A stretch of 64,000 nucleotides of DNA from Deltaproteobacteria bacterium (GTDB lineage: Bacteria > Myxococcota > Myxococcia > SLRQ01), in contig JARGFU010000005.1 of NCBI GenBank assembly GCA_029210625.1, positions 1 through 64,000 of the forward strand, written 5' to 3'. Of the stretch, positions 9,533 through 18,086 are shown piece by piece. Both the position numbers and the translations under genes were made by a program. Below the pieces are notes generated by a model. That model saw only the letters and a program-made list of their open reading frames with translations. It searched no databases and was not told where the DNA came from. How positions within the stretch are numbered: position 1 is the first letter of the stretch; each line of letters opens with the position of its first letter.

Positions 9533-10912
9533 TCAGCTGCCGCCGAGGTCGTGGCGGCGCAGCTTCTCGTGGAGGGTCGAGCGGTGGAGGCCGGCCATGG
9601 CCGCGGCGCGGCTGATGTTGCCGCCGGCGCGCTCGAGGAGGTCCTCGAGGTAGGCGCGCTCGAAGGCCAGGCGGGCCGCCCGGAAGGTGCTGCTCCCGGC
9701 GTTGGGGAGGAGGCCCTCGCCGCCGCCGCCGCCGGACTTGCCGGCGATCCGGGCCGGCAGGTCACCCGGCTCGAGGCGCTCGCCGGAGGCGACGAGGACC
9801 CCGTGCTCGATGGCGTGGGCCAGCTCCCGGACGTTGCCGGGCCAGGGGTAGGCGATGAGGCGCTGGAGGGTCGCCGAGGAGACGGTGTGGGACTTGCCGG
9901 TCTTCTCGGTGGTCGCCTTGAGGAAGTGATCCACCAGCAGGGGGATGTCCTCGGGGCGCTCGCGCAGCGGCGGCAGGTGCACCCGCACGGTGTCGATCCG
10001 GTAGAGGAGGTCGTGGCGGAAGCCGCCCTCGGCGACCATCTCCTCGGGATCCCGGTTGGTGGCGGCGACCAGGCGGATGTCGACCTTCTCGGTGCGGTCG
10101 CCGCCCACCGGCATGACCTCGCCGGTCTCGAGCACCCGCAGGAGCTTGGCCTGCTGGGCCAGGGGCATCTCGCCGATCTCGTCGAGGAAGAGGGTGCCCC
10201 CGCTGGCCTCGCGGAAGTGGCCGGGCCGCGCGCGCATCGCGCCGGTGAAGGCGCCCTTCTCGTGCCCGAAGAGCTCCGACTCCAGCAGGGTCTCGGTGAT
10301 GGCCGCGCAGTTCACTGAGAGGAAGGTGTTCTTCTTGCGGGCGGAGAGGCCGTGGAGGGCGCGGGCGACGAGCTCCTTGCCCGTGCCGCTCTCGCCGGTG
10401 ACCAGCACCGGGTAGTCGACCGGCGCCACCCGCCGGACCAGCTCGAAGAGCTCCTGCATCGGCCGGCTCTGGCCGATGAGGTTGTCGAGGCGGTTCTTCT
10501 TCTCGACCTCGGCGCGCAGCAGCCGGTTCTCGCGGACCAGCGCCTGGTGGGCGAGGGCGCGGTCGACCAGGATGGTCAGCTCCTCTGGCTCGATGGGCTT
10601 CTTGAGGTAGTCGTAGGCGCCGACCTTCATCGCCTTCACCGCCGTCTCGATGGTGGCGTAGGCGGTGACCAGGATCACCGGCAGGTCGGGGCCGCGCTCG
10701 CGGATCGACTCCAGGAGGGCGAGGCCGTCCATCTCGGGCATGCAGAGATCGGTGATGACCAGATCGATCACGCCCCGGTCGATCACCTCGAGGGCCTCGC
10801 GCGCGGAGGCGGCCGCGACGCAGCGGTGACCGCGCCCCTCGAGGTAGCCCTGCAGGAAGGTCCGGGCGGACTGCTGGTCGTCGACGACGAGGATGGTGGT
10901 GTCTCGGCTCAT
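9533..10912 (-). CDS. Sigma54-dependent NtrC-family response regulator
   Basis: 459 residues with the full NtrC layout: receiver domain (1-120) with DD at 11-12 and the phospho-acceptor Asp in LVITDLCMPEMDG; AAA+ domain with Walker A GESGTGKE, the sigma54-contact loop GAFTGA, and Walker B GGTLFLDEIG; C-terminal Fis-type helix-turn-helix (ISRAAAMAGLHRSTLHEKLRR). It should activate sigma54 promoters after phosphorylation by the kinase encoded directly upstream, whose stop overlaps this start (ATGA at 10912-10909). The operon context with two multihaem cytochromes points to redox-responsive control of those or related genes. Confidence 0.95.
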   Translation of the reverse strand: MSRDTTILVVDDQQSARTFLQGYLEGRGHRCVAAASAREALEVIDRGVIDLVITDLCMPEMDGLALLESIRERGPDLPVILVTAYATIETAVKAMKVGAYDYLKKPIEPEELTILVDRALAHQALVRENRLLRAEVEKKNRLDNLIGQSRPMQELFELVRRVAPVDYPVLVTGESGTGKELVARALHGLSARKKNTFLSVNCAAITETLLESELFGHEKGAFTGAMRARPGHFREASGGTLFLDEIGEMPLAQQAKLLRVLETGEVMPVGGDRTEKVDIRLVAATNRDPEEMVAEGGFRHDLLYRIDTVRVHLPPLRERPEDIPLLVDHFLKATTEKTGKSHTVSSATLQRLIAYPWPGNVRELAHAIEHGVLVASGERLEPGDLPARIAGKSGGGGGEGLLPNAGSSTFRAARLAFERAYLEDLLERAGGNISRAAAMAGLHRSTLHEKLRRHDLGGS

Positions 10913-12900
10913 GATGTCTCTCCCTTGCCCCCGTCGCGGCGCGTGCCCGGGCCTCCGAAGATCCCCCCGAGGAGCTCCCGCTTGCCCTCCTCGTCGGCCT
11001 GCAGATCCCGCGGCGCGTCCTTGCGGGCGACCGGCAGGACCAGGACGAAGCGAGCCCCCTTGCCCGGCCGCGGCTCGAAGCGCAGCTCCCCGCCGTGGAG
11101 CTCGAGGATGCGGCGGGCGATGGGCAGCCCGAGGCCGGTGCCCTCGCCCATGGGCTTGGTCGTGTAGAAGGGCTCGAAGATGCGGCGGGCCGCCTCGGGC
11201 TCGATGCCCGGTCCGTCGTCGTCGACGGTGATCGAGCAGGTCTCGTCGGCGCAGCAGCAGGAGCTGACCTCGAGGTGGCCGCCCTTGCCCATCGCCTGGA
11301 TCGCGTTGACGAAGAGGTTGAGCAGCACCTGGGTGAGGAGCTGGGGATCGCCCCAGACCCTGCAGCCGGGATCCGCCAGCCCCGAGGTGTCGATGGCGAC
11401 GCCCCGGTGCCGGGCGTGGACCTCGGCCAGGGCGAGGGCCTCCCGCACCAGCACGGGGATCTGCAGCTCGACCGTGGGCACCGGCTCGGTGCGGGCCAGC
11501 TGGAGCGCTCGCTGCATCAGGTCGGAGGCGGCCCGCACCTCGTCCCGGATCCCGGCGACGAGGGTGCTGATCCGCTCGTCGGTCTCTCCGGCCCGCTGGG
11601 CAGCCAGCTCGGCGTGCCCCCGGATGGCGTTGAGGTGGTTGCCGATCTGGTGGGCCATGCCAGCCGAGAGGGTGCCGAGGCTGGCGAGGCGCTCGGACTG
11701 GAGCACCTGGGCCTCGAGGGCCCGCCAGGTCGAGAGGTCCTCGAGGATCACGATCACCGGGGCGTCGGCGTCGGCGGCGCCCTCGGCCGCCTGGTGGATC
11801 CGGGCCCGCAGGCTCCGGCGCCCGGGCCCACCGGAGGGATCCTCGGCCTCGGGCAGGGGGAAGGTCTCGCCGTGGCCGGTGCGCACCACCCGCAGGACCG
11901 CGGCGCTCAGGTGCTCACCCAGCACCAGGCACTCGTCCCGATCCTCGGGCGCCTTGTCCTCGGGGCAGGGGACCGTCAGCCACTCCCGGGCGACCCGGTT
12001 GGCGGCGAGGATCCGGGCCTCGCGGTCGCAGACGAGGATGGCGTCCTCGATCGAGTCGAGGATCGCCTCGCGCTGCTCGGCGCTGTGGGCGAGGTCGGCG
12101 CTGACCACCTCGACCTGGTGGCGCAGCTTCTGGTTGAGATCCTCGGCGCGCGCCCGCTCGGCCTGGATCCGCTCGGTGAAGTCGACGAGGCGGCGCTGCA
12201 CGACGCCCAGCTCGCCGTGGGCCGGACCCTCCGGGGGCAGGGAGTAGACCTCGTCCCCCTCGTAGAGCGCGGTGGCCAGGTCGACCAGGGGCTGGCTGAA
12301 GCGCCGCGCCAGCCAGAGGGTCAGGCCGCCGCCCAGGGCCACCCAGAAGAGGGCGGAGTAGAGGGCGGTGGTCACCAGGGTCCGCAGGCGCTCGCGGGGC
12401 TCGTCGGAGGTGAAGGTGCAGAAGACGTAGCCGACGATCTCGTCCCCGTGGATGATCGGGGCGCGGGCCACGAGCTCCAGGGGGCGGGAGGCCACCGCCC
12501 AGATCGAGGAGGGCGTGGCGCGCAGGCGCAGGTGGCTCGCCTGGGCGATCCGCTCGGGCGTGGGCTCCTCGCCGGCGAAGCCGACCAGGCTCCCGTGCTC
12601 GTCGAGGACGGCGAAGGAGTGCACCTCCAGCACCCGGGCCACGCGCTCGGCGTAGGGCTCGAGCTCCGGGAGGGTGTCGGCGTCGAGGAGGCCCTCCTCC
12701 CCCGGCTCCCACTTCTGGGCGATGGCGCCGGCGACGCTCATCAGCACCAGGCGGGCGCGCAGGGAGAGCTCCTCCTGCACGGCCATGGAGCTCACGACCA
12801 GCGACTGCATCGTCTGGCCGAGGACGACGAGCACCACGATGGCGCTGGCGAGGGTCGCCAGCTTGACCCGGATGCTGACGGTGAGGAGGCCCTCTTGCAT
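10909..12900 (-). CDS. Membrane sensor histidine kinase
   Basis: 663 residues from an ATG overlapping the upstream cytochrome stop (TGATG). Two transmembrane helices (about 15-35 and 195-215) flank a periplasmic sensor domain; then HAMP-like linker, PAS-like domain (ILDSIEDAILVCDREARILAANR), and a HisKA/HATPase core. The H-box reads MAHQIGNHLNAI rather than the common H-E-x-x-N-P-L, while N (NLFVNAIQAM), G1 (DDGPGI) and G2 (GTGLGLPIA) boxes are canonical. A CCC cluster (SSCCCADET) sits inside the ATPase domain. It pairs with the adjacent sigma54 response regulator and probably senses a periplasmic or quinone-redox cue. Confidence 0.92.
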   Translation of the reverse strand: MQEGLLTVSIRVKLATLASAIVVLVVLGQTMQSLVVSSMAVQEELSLRARLVLMSVAGAIAQKWEPGEEGLLDADTLPELEPYAERVARVLEVHSFAVLDEHGSLVGFAGEEPTPERIAQASHLRLRATPSSIWAVASRPLELVARAPIIHGDEIVGYVFCTFTSDEPRERLRTLVTTALYSALFWVALGGGLTLWLARRFSQPLVDLATALYEGDEVYSLPPEGPAHGELGVVQRRLVDFTERIQAERARAEDLNQKLRHQVEVVSADLAHSAEQREAILDSIEDAILVCDREARILAANRVAREWLTVPCPEDKAPEDRDECLVLGEHLSAAVLRVVRTGHGETFPLPEAEDPSGGPGRRSLRARIHQAAEGAADADAPVIVILEDLSTWRALEAQVLQSERLASLGTLSAGMAHQIGNHLNAIRGHAELAAQRAGETDERISTLVAGIRDEVRAASDLMQRALQLARTEPVPTVELQIPVLVREALALAEVHARHRGVAIDTSGLADPGCRVWGDPQLLTQVLLNLFVNAIQAMGKGGHLEVSSCCCADETCSITVDDDGPGIEPEAARRIFEPFYTTKPMGEGTGLGLPIARRILELHGGELRFEPRPGKGARFVLVLPVARKDAPRDLQADEEGKRELLGGIFGGPGTRRDGGKGETS

Positions 12901-13802
12901 CAGCGGATGCTCCCCGCCCCCCGGGAGAAGGTGTGGCAGTGGACGCAGAGCTCCTCGGGGTGGTGGCTCTCCATCCCCCCGTGGCACCCGCGGCAGGCCT
13001 GGCGCGTCGCCGACCAGTTGTGGGGCTCGTGGCAGCTGCCGCAGTCGTCGTGATCCTCCAGCTTGTGGAGGCCCAGCAGGTCCTGCTCCCGGTGGCACTC
13101 CGCGCAGGGGACGATGGCGCTGCCCTCGGACTCCTCCCCGCCGTGGGGCCGGTGGCAGGCGGCGCAGAGGAACTGCATGGGGGCGTCGGGCTTCACCACG
13201 ACCGGCCGCTCCTGCCGCTCGTGGCAGGCCAGGCAGCTGGCGCGGGTGGGGCGGATCTTCTCTCCCTCCCCCATGAAGTCGTGGCAGGCGAGGCAGTGAG
13301 AGCTGTCGTGCAGGCCGCAGCCCGGGCTGTGCCCCGGGTGGCAGCCCTGGCAGGTGCTGCGGGCCGGGCGGTCGAAGTGCATCTCCTGCCCGTGGCAGTC
13401 GGTGCAAGAGATGTCCTTGGCGTCGAGGTGCCGCTGGTGCCCGGTGGCGTTCGCGATCGAGGGCCAGCGCTCGTCGTGGGTGGCGTGGCAGCCGGCGCAG
13501 CTCTCGAGCTGGATCGGCGCGTGGCTGCGGCGCTCACCCTCGTTGCTCCCGGTCGAGACGTAGAGGGTCAGCACCCGGAGCCCGTCTTCCAGCGTGCCGT
13601 GGTGGCACTGCTGGCAACGCAGCTCCCGGTGCTGAGCCTTCGCCCACACCTCGATCTCCGGCGCGATCTCGTGACAGGTCCGGCAGAAGGAGGGGCTGTT
13701 CTCGACGTAGTTGCGGAAGGCGAGGGTGGCGCCGATGCAACCCAGCAGACCCGCCAGGATCAGCAGGTGCAGGGTGGGTCGAAGCCAGCGGCTGTGGGGC
13801 AT
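12900..13802 (-). CDS. Membrane-anchored dodecahaem-type c cytochrome (NapC/NirT-like N-terminus)
   Basis: 300 residues. A single N-terminal membrane anchor (LHLLILAGLLGCIGATLAF) is followed by a NapC/NrfH-like start (NSPSFCRTCHEI). I count 12 CxxCH haem c attachment motifs (CRTCH, CQQCH, CAGCH, CTDCH, CQGCH, two CLACH, CAACH, CAECH, CGSCH, CRGCH, CVHCH). This is an inner-membrane-tethered periplasmic electron carrier. It lies 7 bases downstream of the cytochrome b/c fusion gene and overlaps the kinase gene, so it probably receives electrons from that fusion protein and passes them to periplasmic or outer-surface carriers. The terminal acceptor is unknown. Confidence 0.9.
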   Translation of the reverse strand: MPHSRWLRPTLHLLILAGLLGCIGATLAFRNYVENSPSFCRTCHEIAPEIEVWAKAQHRELRCQQCHHGTLEDGLRVLTLYVSTGSNEGERRSHAPIQLESCAGCHATHDERWPSIANATGHQRHLDAKDISCTDCHGQEMHFDRPARSTCQGCHPGHSPGCGLHDSSHCLACHDFMGEGEKIRPTRASCLACHERQERPVVVKPDAPMQFLCAACHRPHGGEESEGSAIVPCAECHREQDLLGLHKLEDHDDCGSCHEPHNWSATRQACRGCHGGMESHHPEELCVHCHTFSRGAGSIR

Positions 13803-13809
13803 GGTGCCG

Positions 13810-15915
13810 TCACTCCTCGGGGGTCGGCGCCTCCTCGGCTCCCTCCTCGGTGCCCTCCTCCGGGGTGCCCTCCTCGGGCGCCGTGCGGATGGGGAGCTCC
13901 TCGGCGTCGTGGCAGTCGAGGCAGACCTGAGTGTAGAGGCCCAGCGACTGGTGCCAGGTGGCCTGGTGGCACTCGACGCAGTCGCGGCTGACGTCCTGCT
14001 CCTCGAAGTGCATCCCGTGCGGGAAGTTCCCGCCCTCCTCGAAGCGGCCCTTGTTGTGGCAGGCGAAGCAGGCGCTCTCGGCGACGCCGTTGACCACGAC
14101 CTCGCCCTCGACGGCCTTGCCCTTCGCCGGCGAGGCCTCGGCCTTCCCGGGCTCCGGGGTCTTCACCGCGGCGGGCTTCGCCGTCTCGCCGGGCGCGGAG
14201 AGCTCGGCGATGCGGTTGCGGATGGCGGAGGCGTCGCTGATGAGCACGACCACGGCCGCGAGGACCACGATCGCCAGGGCGCCATAGGACCAGCGCCGGC
14301 GGGCGTGCCAGAGATCGTGGGCGGGCTTGCGCGGGGGCTTCTTGCCGAACTGCTTCTCGTAGGCGCCTCGGTGCTCCTCGTAGTAAGCCTCGGCCGGCAT
14401 GGTGCCGTTCAGCCAGACCCAGCTCATCGGGAAGACCGTGGGCCGCAGGTGCACGTTGTAGAAGTGCCAGAGGAAGATGGCGAGGATGGCCAGCAGGGCC
14501 TCGTCGCTGTGGACGATCTGCCCCAGGGAGATGGCGTGCCCGGGCAGGACCTTGGCGAACCAGGTGGGGAACCAGAGCAGGAGCCCCGAGCCGCCCATGA
14601 TGGCGACGCCCCAGAAGACGGCCCAGTAGTCGAACTTCTCGTGGTAGGCCCAGTTGCCGAAGTCGGGGCGCTCCTTCCGCAGGCCGAAGAAGTAGCCGAG
14701 GTTGGCGAAGAGGTCGCGCACGTCCTTCGGCGCCGGGACCAGGCCCAGGGAGAGGTTGCCGCGGGCGAAGCGGATGCCCAGGTAGAGCAGGTGGTAGACG
14801 GCCGAGATCAGCATCACCACGCCGGCGATCCGGTGGATCAGGGCGAGGGTGGCCTGGCCGCCGAGGAACTCGGTCATCCGCAGGGAGGCCTCGGTGCTCG
14901 CCGCCTTAAGCGGCCAGCCGGTGACCCCCAGGACGATGAAGGACAAAAGCATCAGGCCGTGCTGCAAGCGCATGTGGATGTCGAAGCGCTTGACCGGAAG
15001 CTCCGCGGGCGGCGCCTCCTCGTCGTCGGCCTCCGAGAACTCGGGGTGGTGCGCCCGGGTGCTGCGGAAGAAGTCGGCGCCGATGTGCAGGAAGAGCAGG
15101 AAGATCGTGCCGAGGGTGAGCAGGGAGAAGGCGAAGGCGGTGAAGCCGCCCCAGAAGTCGGTGTCGAAGCGGTGGGGGACGTGGGAGATGGCGTGGGTGA
15201 AGCTCTCGCTCGCCCCGGGGTGGCAGGTCTCGCAGGTGGCGACCCGGTTGTCGGCGTGCACCGTCGAGCGCGGATCGTCCTCGGGGAAGATCGCGTGGCC
15301 GCCGTGGCAGTCGGTGCAGACCGCGGCGCGGTCGTTGCCCAGGGAGATCATCTTGCCGTGGATGGTCTCGCGATAGGTGTCGACCACCTCGGCCTGGGCG
15401 CCGCCCTCACTGGGGAACTCGTGGCAGGCGATGCAGCGGGCCGCGAGCTCCTTCTTCATCTTCGGAGCGGTGGAGACCAGGTGCGGGCTGCCGTGGCAGT
15501 CGGCGCAGAGCGGCGCCCGATCGGGGCGCTCCTGGTTGGCCTCGCTGCCGTGGATGCTCTCCTTCCAGGCCTCGTAGGGCTCGTCGTGGCAGTCCAGGCA
15601 GGCGAGGTAGGCGTCCGAGACCCGCTCCCCGTAGGGGGCGAGCTTCGCGAGGGCCGCGCGATCCTCCTGTGAGAGGTCGCCGGCCACGTGGGGATTGAAG
15701 GTCCGCGAGCGGTGGCAGTCGGTGCACTCGACGTCGGCGTGGGGGCCGTCCTCCCCCTGGCCGGCCTTGAAGCCGGCGACGGCCTCGGCGTGGCAGACGG
15801 CGCAGCCGGAGGTGGGATCGACGCTGGGGGGGAGGACCGAAGGCTCCGCCTGGAGACCTGTCGGGATTGCCAGAGCAAGGATGCAGAGAAGCGATCCGAG
15901 GGGGGGGAATTTCAT
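13810..15915 (-). CDS. CbcL-like cytochrome b / multihaem c fusion quinol oxidase
   Basis: 701 residues. Signal peptide (MKFPPLGSLLCILALAIPTG...A), seven CxxCH motifs before residue 235 (CAVCH, CTDCH, CLDCH, CADCH, CIACH, CTDCH, CETCH), a membrane anchor, then a FdnI/cytochrome b561-type four-helix segment with candidate haem b ligands (RLQHGLMLL, LIHRIAGVVMLISAVYH, FLWHFYNVH), one further helix, and a C-terminal tail with three more CxxCH (CFACH, CVECH, CLDCH). This architecture matches CbcL-type inner-membrane quinol:cytochrome c oxidoreductases used in metal-reducing respiration of Geobacter (family knowledge). The C-terminal 20 residues are strongly acidic (EEGTPEEGTEEG). First gene of the redox operon. 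Confidence 0.88.
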   Translation of the reverse strand: MKFPPLGSLLCILALAIPTGLQAEPSVLPPSVDPTSGCAVCHAEAVAGFKAGQGEDGPHADVECTDCHRSRTFNPHVAGDLSQEDRAALAKLAPYGERVSDAYLACLDCHDEPYEAWKESIHGSEANQERPDRAPLCADCHGSPHLVSTAPKMKKELAARCIACHEFPSEGGAQAEVVDTYRETIHGKMISLGNDRAAVCTDCHGGHAIFPEDDPRSTVHADNRVATCETCHPGASESFTHAISHVPHRFDTDFWGGFTAFAFSLLTLGTIFLLFLHIGADFFRSTRAHHPEFSEADDEEAPPAELPVKRFDIHMRLQHGLMLLSFIVLGVTGWPLKAASTEASLRMTEFLGGQATLALIHRIAGVVMLISAVYHLLYLGIRFARGNLSLGLVPAPKDVRDLFANLGYFFGLRKERPDFGNWAYHEKFDYWAVFWGVAIMGGSGLLLWFPTWFAKVLPGHAISLGQIVHSDEALLAILAIFLWHFYNVHLRPTVFPMSWVWLNGTMPAEAYYEEHRGAYEKQFGKKPPRKPAHDLWHARRRWSYGALAIVVLAAVVVLISDASAIRNRIAELSAPGETAKPAAVKTPEPGKAEASPAKGKAVEGEVVVNGVAESACFACHNKGRFEEGGNFPHGMHFEEQDVSRDCVECHQATWHQSLGLYTQVCLDCHDAEELPIRTAPEEGTPEEGTEEGAEEAPTPEE

Positions 15916-15939
15916 GGTGGGAGCTCCATGGTGATACGA

Positions 15940-15968
15940 CGAACGCGCCCTCTCACGGGGCGCGTTCG
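15940..15968 (-). terminator. Strong GC hairpin between small membrane gene and cytochrome operon
   Basis: Perfect 11-bp inverted repeat (CGAACGCGCCC / GGGCGCGTTCG) with a 7-base loop. It lies after the stop of the 114-residue membrane protein gene and about 25 bases before the cytochrome start, both on the minus strand. There is no clear T-run, so it may be a terminator for the small gene or an mRNA-stabilising/attenuating structure in the cytochrome leader. Confidence 0.55.
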
Positions 15969-16011
15969 CATCGAGATGTCTGGACCCTAGTCACCGGGTC
16001 GGGAATGGCCG

Positions 16012-16356
16012 TCAGCTGTCGGAATTTGCCGCCGCCAGGGCCTCCTGACCGGCCTCGGCCTTGATGGTGGAGCGGGCGAGGGCGTGGAGGGTGCTACCCA
16101 CGACGGCGCCCACCACGACGAAGACGCCGGCGGTGGCGAGGAGGCCGGCCACCATGCCGAAGATGGTGATGCCCCGGGCCATCACGCTCGCGTCCACCGG
16201 GTGGCCGAGGAGGCCCGCGGCGAGGCTGGCGCCGGCGAAGCCGCCGTAGACCAGGGAGGGGAGGAGGCCGACGGCGAGGAAGGCGACGAGGCCGAGCAGG
16301 CCGCCACCGAAGGCGAAGGTGCGCTCACCGGAGTTCGAGGTGTTCTGGGTCTTCAT
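16012..16356 (-). CDS. Small membrane protein of unknown function
   Basis: 114 residues. The ATG at 16356 was chosen because AGGAG lies just upstream and the peptide then starts MKTQNTSNSGERTF before the first hydrophobic helix. Three hydrophobic segments are visible (FGGGLLGLVAFLAVGLLPSL, GGFAGASLAAGLLG, GMVAGLLATAGVFVVVGAVVG), followed by a short soluble tail. No family recognised. It is preceded by a possible sigma54-type promoter and followed by a strong hairpin, so it is likely a separately controlled transcript beside the cytochrome operon. Confidence 0.7.
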   Translation of the reverse strand: MKTQNTSNSGERTFAFGGGLLGLVAFLAVGLLPSLVYGGFAGASLAAGLLGHPVDASVMARGITIFGMVAGLLATAGVFVVVGAVVGSTLHALARSTIKAEAGQEALAAANSDS

Positions 16357-16416
16357 GATCGTCTCCTGGAGTTGGGGAGTGGGGGAGTCGGTGTTCCGTG
16401 TTCGCTTTCCCTTCAT

Positions 16417-16433
16417 TCCAAGACTGGTGCCAA
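16417..16433 (-). promoter_or_regulatory. Candidate sigma54 (-24/-12) promoter
   Basis: Read on the minus strand: TTGGCACC, four bases, then TTGGA. The -24 element fits TGGCAC and the GG-to-GG spacing equals the GG-to-GC spacing of sigma54 promoters, but the -12 GC is replaced by GG. It lies about 60 bases upstream of the 114-residue membrane protein gene and could be a target of the NtrC-type regulator in the same region. Confidence 0.35.
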
Positions 16434-16447
16434 GGTCGAATCCTCGT

Positions 16448-16566
16448 GATTTCAGGTACTTGGGATCGGGTGGGGTGTCGTATTTCCCCGACGCTTTCTG
16501 TCTCGAACTCCCTTCGACTAAATGATTTCAGTAGTTTGGGTGGTGTGTCGGATTCGCCGGACACCC
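16448..16566. repeat. Imperfect direct duplication in divergent intergenic region
   Basis: Two related segments (from 16448 and from 16524) both begin GATTTCAG and continue with T-rich then GGTGTGTCG/GGGTGTCG and a short C-rich hairpin. The second copy can fold as GGTGT...ACACC. The duplication lies in the 294-base gap between divergent genes starting at 16356 (minus) and 16651 (plus), and is lower in GC than its surroundings, as expected for a regulatory region. The rest of the gap holds no gene. Confidence 0.5.
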
Positions 16567-16613
16567 CCTGCGGGAAAAGGGGAAGGCCCGCGGGAGGGGG
16601 GAGAGGGGGTCGA

Positions 16614-16643
16614 TTGACACGATCTCCCGGTCGCCAGTACCGT
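16614..16643 (+). promoter_or_regulatory. Candidate sigma70-type promoter, leaderless start
   Basis: TTGACA (16614-16619), 18-base spacer, TACCGT (16638-16643). Transcription would begin at about 16650, practically at the GTG start codon at 16651, and there is no ribosome binding site ahead of that GTG. This suggests a leaderless mRNA. Confidence 0.4.
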
Positions 16644-16650
16644 CGGCGCC

Positions 16651-17601
16651 GTGGCGCGTAACCGGCCAGAACGAGGGCGTCGGCGGGGTCTGAAGGCCCT
16701 GGGAGCCCTGCTCCTCTGCGGCGCCCTCGCCGGGAGCGCGGCGCCGGCCCTGGCCCAGAAGGGCGGGAACACCACGATCACCTCCCGGACCGCCTCCACG
16801 GCCTCGGAGTTCATCGCCGAGGCGAAGATCCTCTTCGACAACAACGAGCTCTCCGCGGCGGAGGACCGCCTGGAGAAGGCCATCGTCGCGCCGACGGCGA
16901 ACGATCTGAACACCACCGAGCAGCTCGACCTCTGGACCTACCTCGCGGTGATCCGGCTGCGCCTCGGGCGGCCCGAGCCGGCCAAGGAGGCCTTCGGCCA
17001 GGCGCTGAAGATCAAGCCCACCCACGAGATCAGCCGCCGGCTGGCCTCGACCAAGGTGCTGCAGTTCTTCGAGCGCTTCCGGGAGGAGGAGCTGCGCGAG
17101 ACCCGCGCCTCGATCAAGCACAGCCCGCCGGCCGAGCAGTTCGGCTTCGGGGCGGCGCTGGAGCTCTCGGCCTATGTCGTCGATCGCACCGACACGGTGG
17201 TGAAGCTGAACGTCTACTTCCGCCTGAAGGGGACGACCGACGACTACTCCTCGACGAGCTTCACCCGGGACCCGGCCGACGCGACCCACTTCAAGGGCGT
17301 CATCCCCTACCTCTTCGGCGATCAGCTGCAGCCCTTCGAGGTGGAGTACTACCTCGCGGCGGTCACCGCCTCGGACGAGTGGGTGGCCACCCGGGGCAGC
17401 GTGAAGGCGCCGATGGTCTTCAAGGTGGAGGGCGGCCGCGCCCCGGACCTCGAGCCGGACCAGCCCCGGCTCGTCTCCCGCTGGTGGTTCTGGACCGGCG
17501 TCGGGGTGCTGGTGGCGGGCGCGGCGGCCGGCGGAGTCTACGGCTACGCGGCGACCCGGCCCCTGCCGGAGACCGGCTCGGCCCTGGTGGTGATCCGATG
17601 A
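16651..17601 (+). CDS. TPR-like envelope protein of unknown function
   Basis: 316 residues from a GTG. A signal peptide (LGALLLCGALAGSAAPALAQ) precedes two or three TPR-like helices at residues 45-125 (FIAEAKILFDNNELSAAEDRLEKAI; LGRPEPAKEAFGQALKIKP). A beta-rich middle follows, then a C-terminal transmembrane helix (WWFWTGVGVLVAGAAAGGVYGY). It resembles poorly characterised TPR proteins frequent in Myxococcota. The stop overlaps the ATG of the next lipoprotein gene (ATGA), so the two probably act together in the envelope. Confidence 0.8.
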   Translation: MARNRPERGRRRGLKALGALLLCGALAGSAAPALAQKGGNTTITSRTASTASEFIAEAKILFDNNELSAAEDRLEKAIVAPTANDLNTTEQLDLWTYLAVIRLRLGRPEPAKEAFGQALKIKPTHEISRRLASTKVLQFFERFREEELRETRASIKHSPPAEQFGFGAALELSAYVVDRTDTVVKLNVYFRLKGTTDDYSSTSFTRDPADATHFKGVIPYLFGDQLQPFEVEYYLAAVTASDEWVATRGSVKAPMVFKVEGGRAPDLEPDQPRLVSRWWFWTGVGVLVAGAAAGGVYGYAATRPLPETGSALVVIR

Positions 17602-18038
17602 GGCGCCGCATCCTCGGCCTCGCCTCCGCGCTCGCGCTGCTCGCGCTCCCCGCCTGTGGCGGCGAGGAGGGTGGGGGAGCGACCTTCGCCGTGGATCGGC
17701 AGGCCCTCCTCGACCGGGGGCTGCTCTCCCTGGTGGTGGAGCCCTACGCCGGCGAGGACCTCTCCGGCGGCCTCGTGGACTGCGACCGCCTGGTCCGGGC
17801 CTACGACGCGACCACCGACTTCTCCCCCATCGGCGCCTCCCAGGTGATCGAGCTCAGCGGCGAGAACTCGGTGACGGTGGAGATCCCGGATCTCCAGCCC
17901 GGTATCGCCTTCTTCCTGGTGGTCGGCTACGACGGCGCCGGCGGGATCGGCACGATCACCCAGGCGGGCTGCGGCGAGGCCGTCATCCGGCGGGGTGAGA
18001 AGAGCGCGGTCACGGTGGCCCTGCGGGACGTGCCCTAG
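17598..18038 (+). CDS. Small putative lipoprotein
   Basis: 146 residues. The ATG overlaps the preceding stop. The N-terminus MRRRILGLASALALLALPAC is a typical lipoprotein signal with Cys20 as the lipidated residue, followed by a Gly/Glu-rich linker. The mature part is probably a single beta-sandwich-like domain (LVVEPYAGEDLSGGLVDCDRL...GIAFFLVVGYDG). No family recognised. Confidence 0.75.
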   Translation: MRRRILGLASALALLALPACGGEEGGGATFAVDRQALLDRGLLSLVVEPYAGEDLSGGLVDCDRLVRAYDATTDFSPIGASQVIELSGENSVTVEIPDLQPGIAFFLVVGYDGAGGIGTITQAGCGEAVIRRGEKSAVTVALRDVP

Positions 18039-18086
18039 GCCCTGCGGGCGCCAGGGGGCGACGTTCTCGCACCCGGGGTGAAAAAG

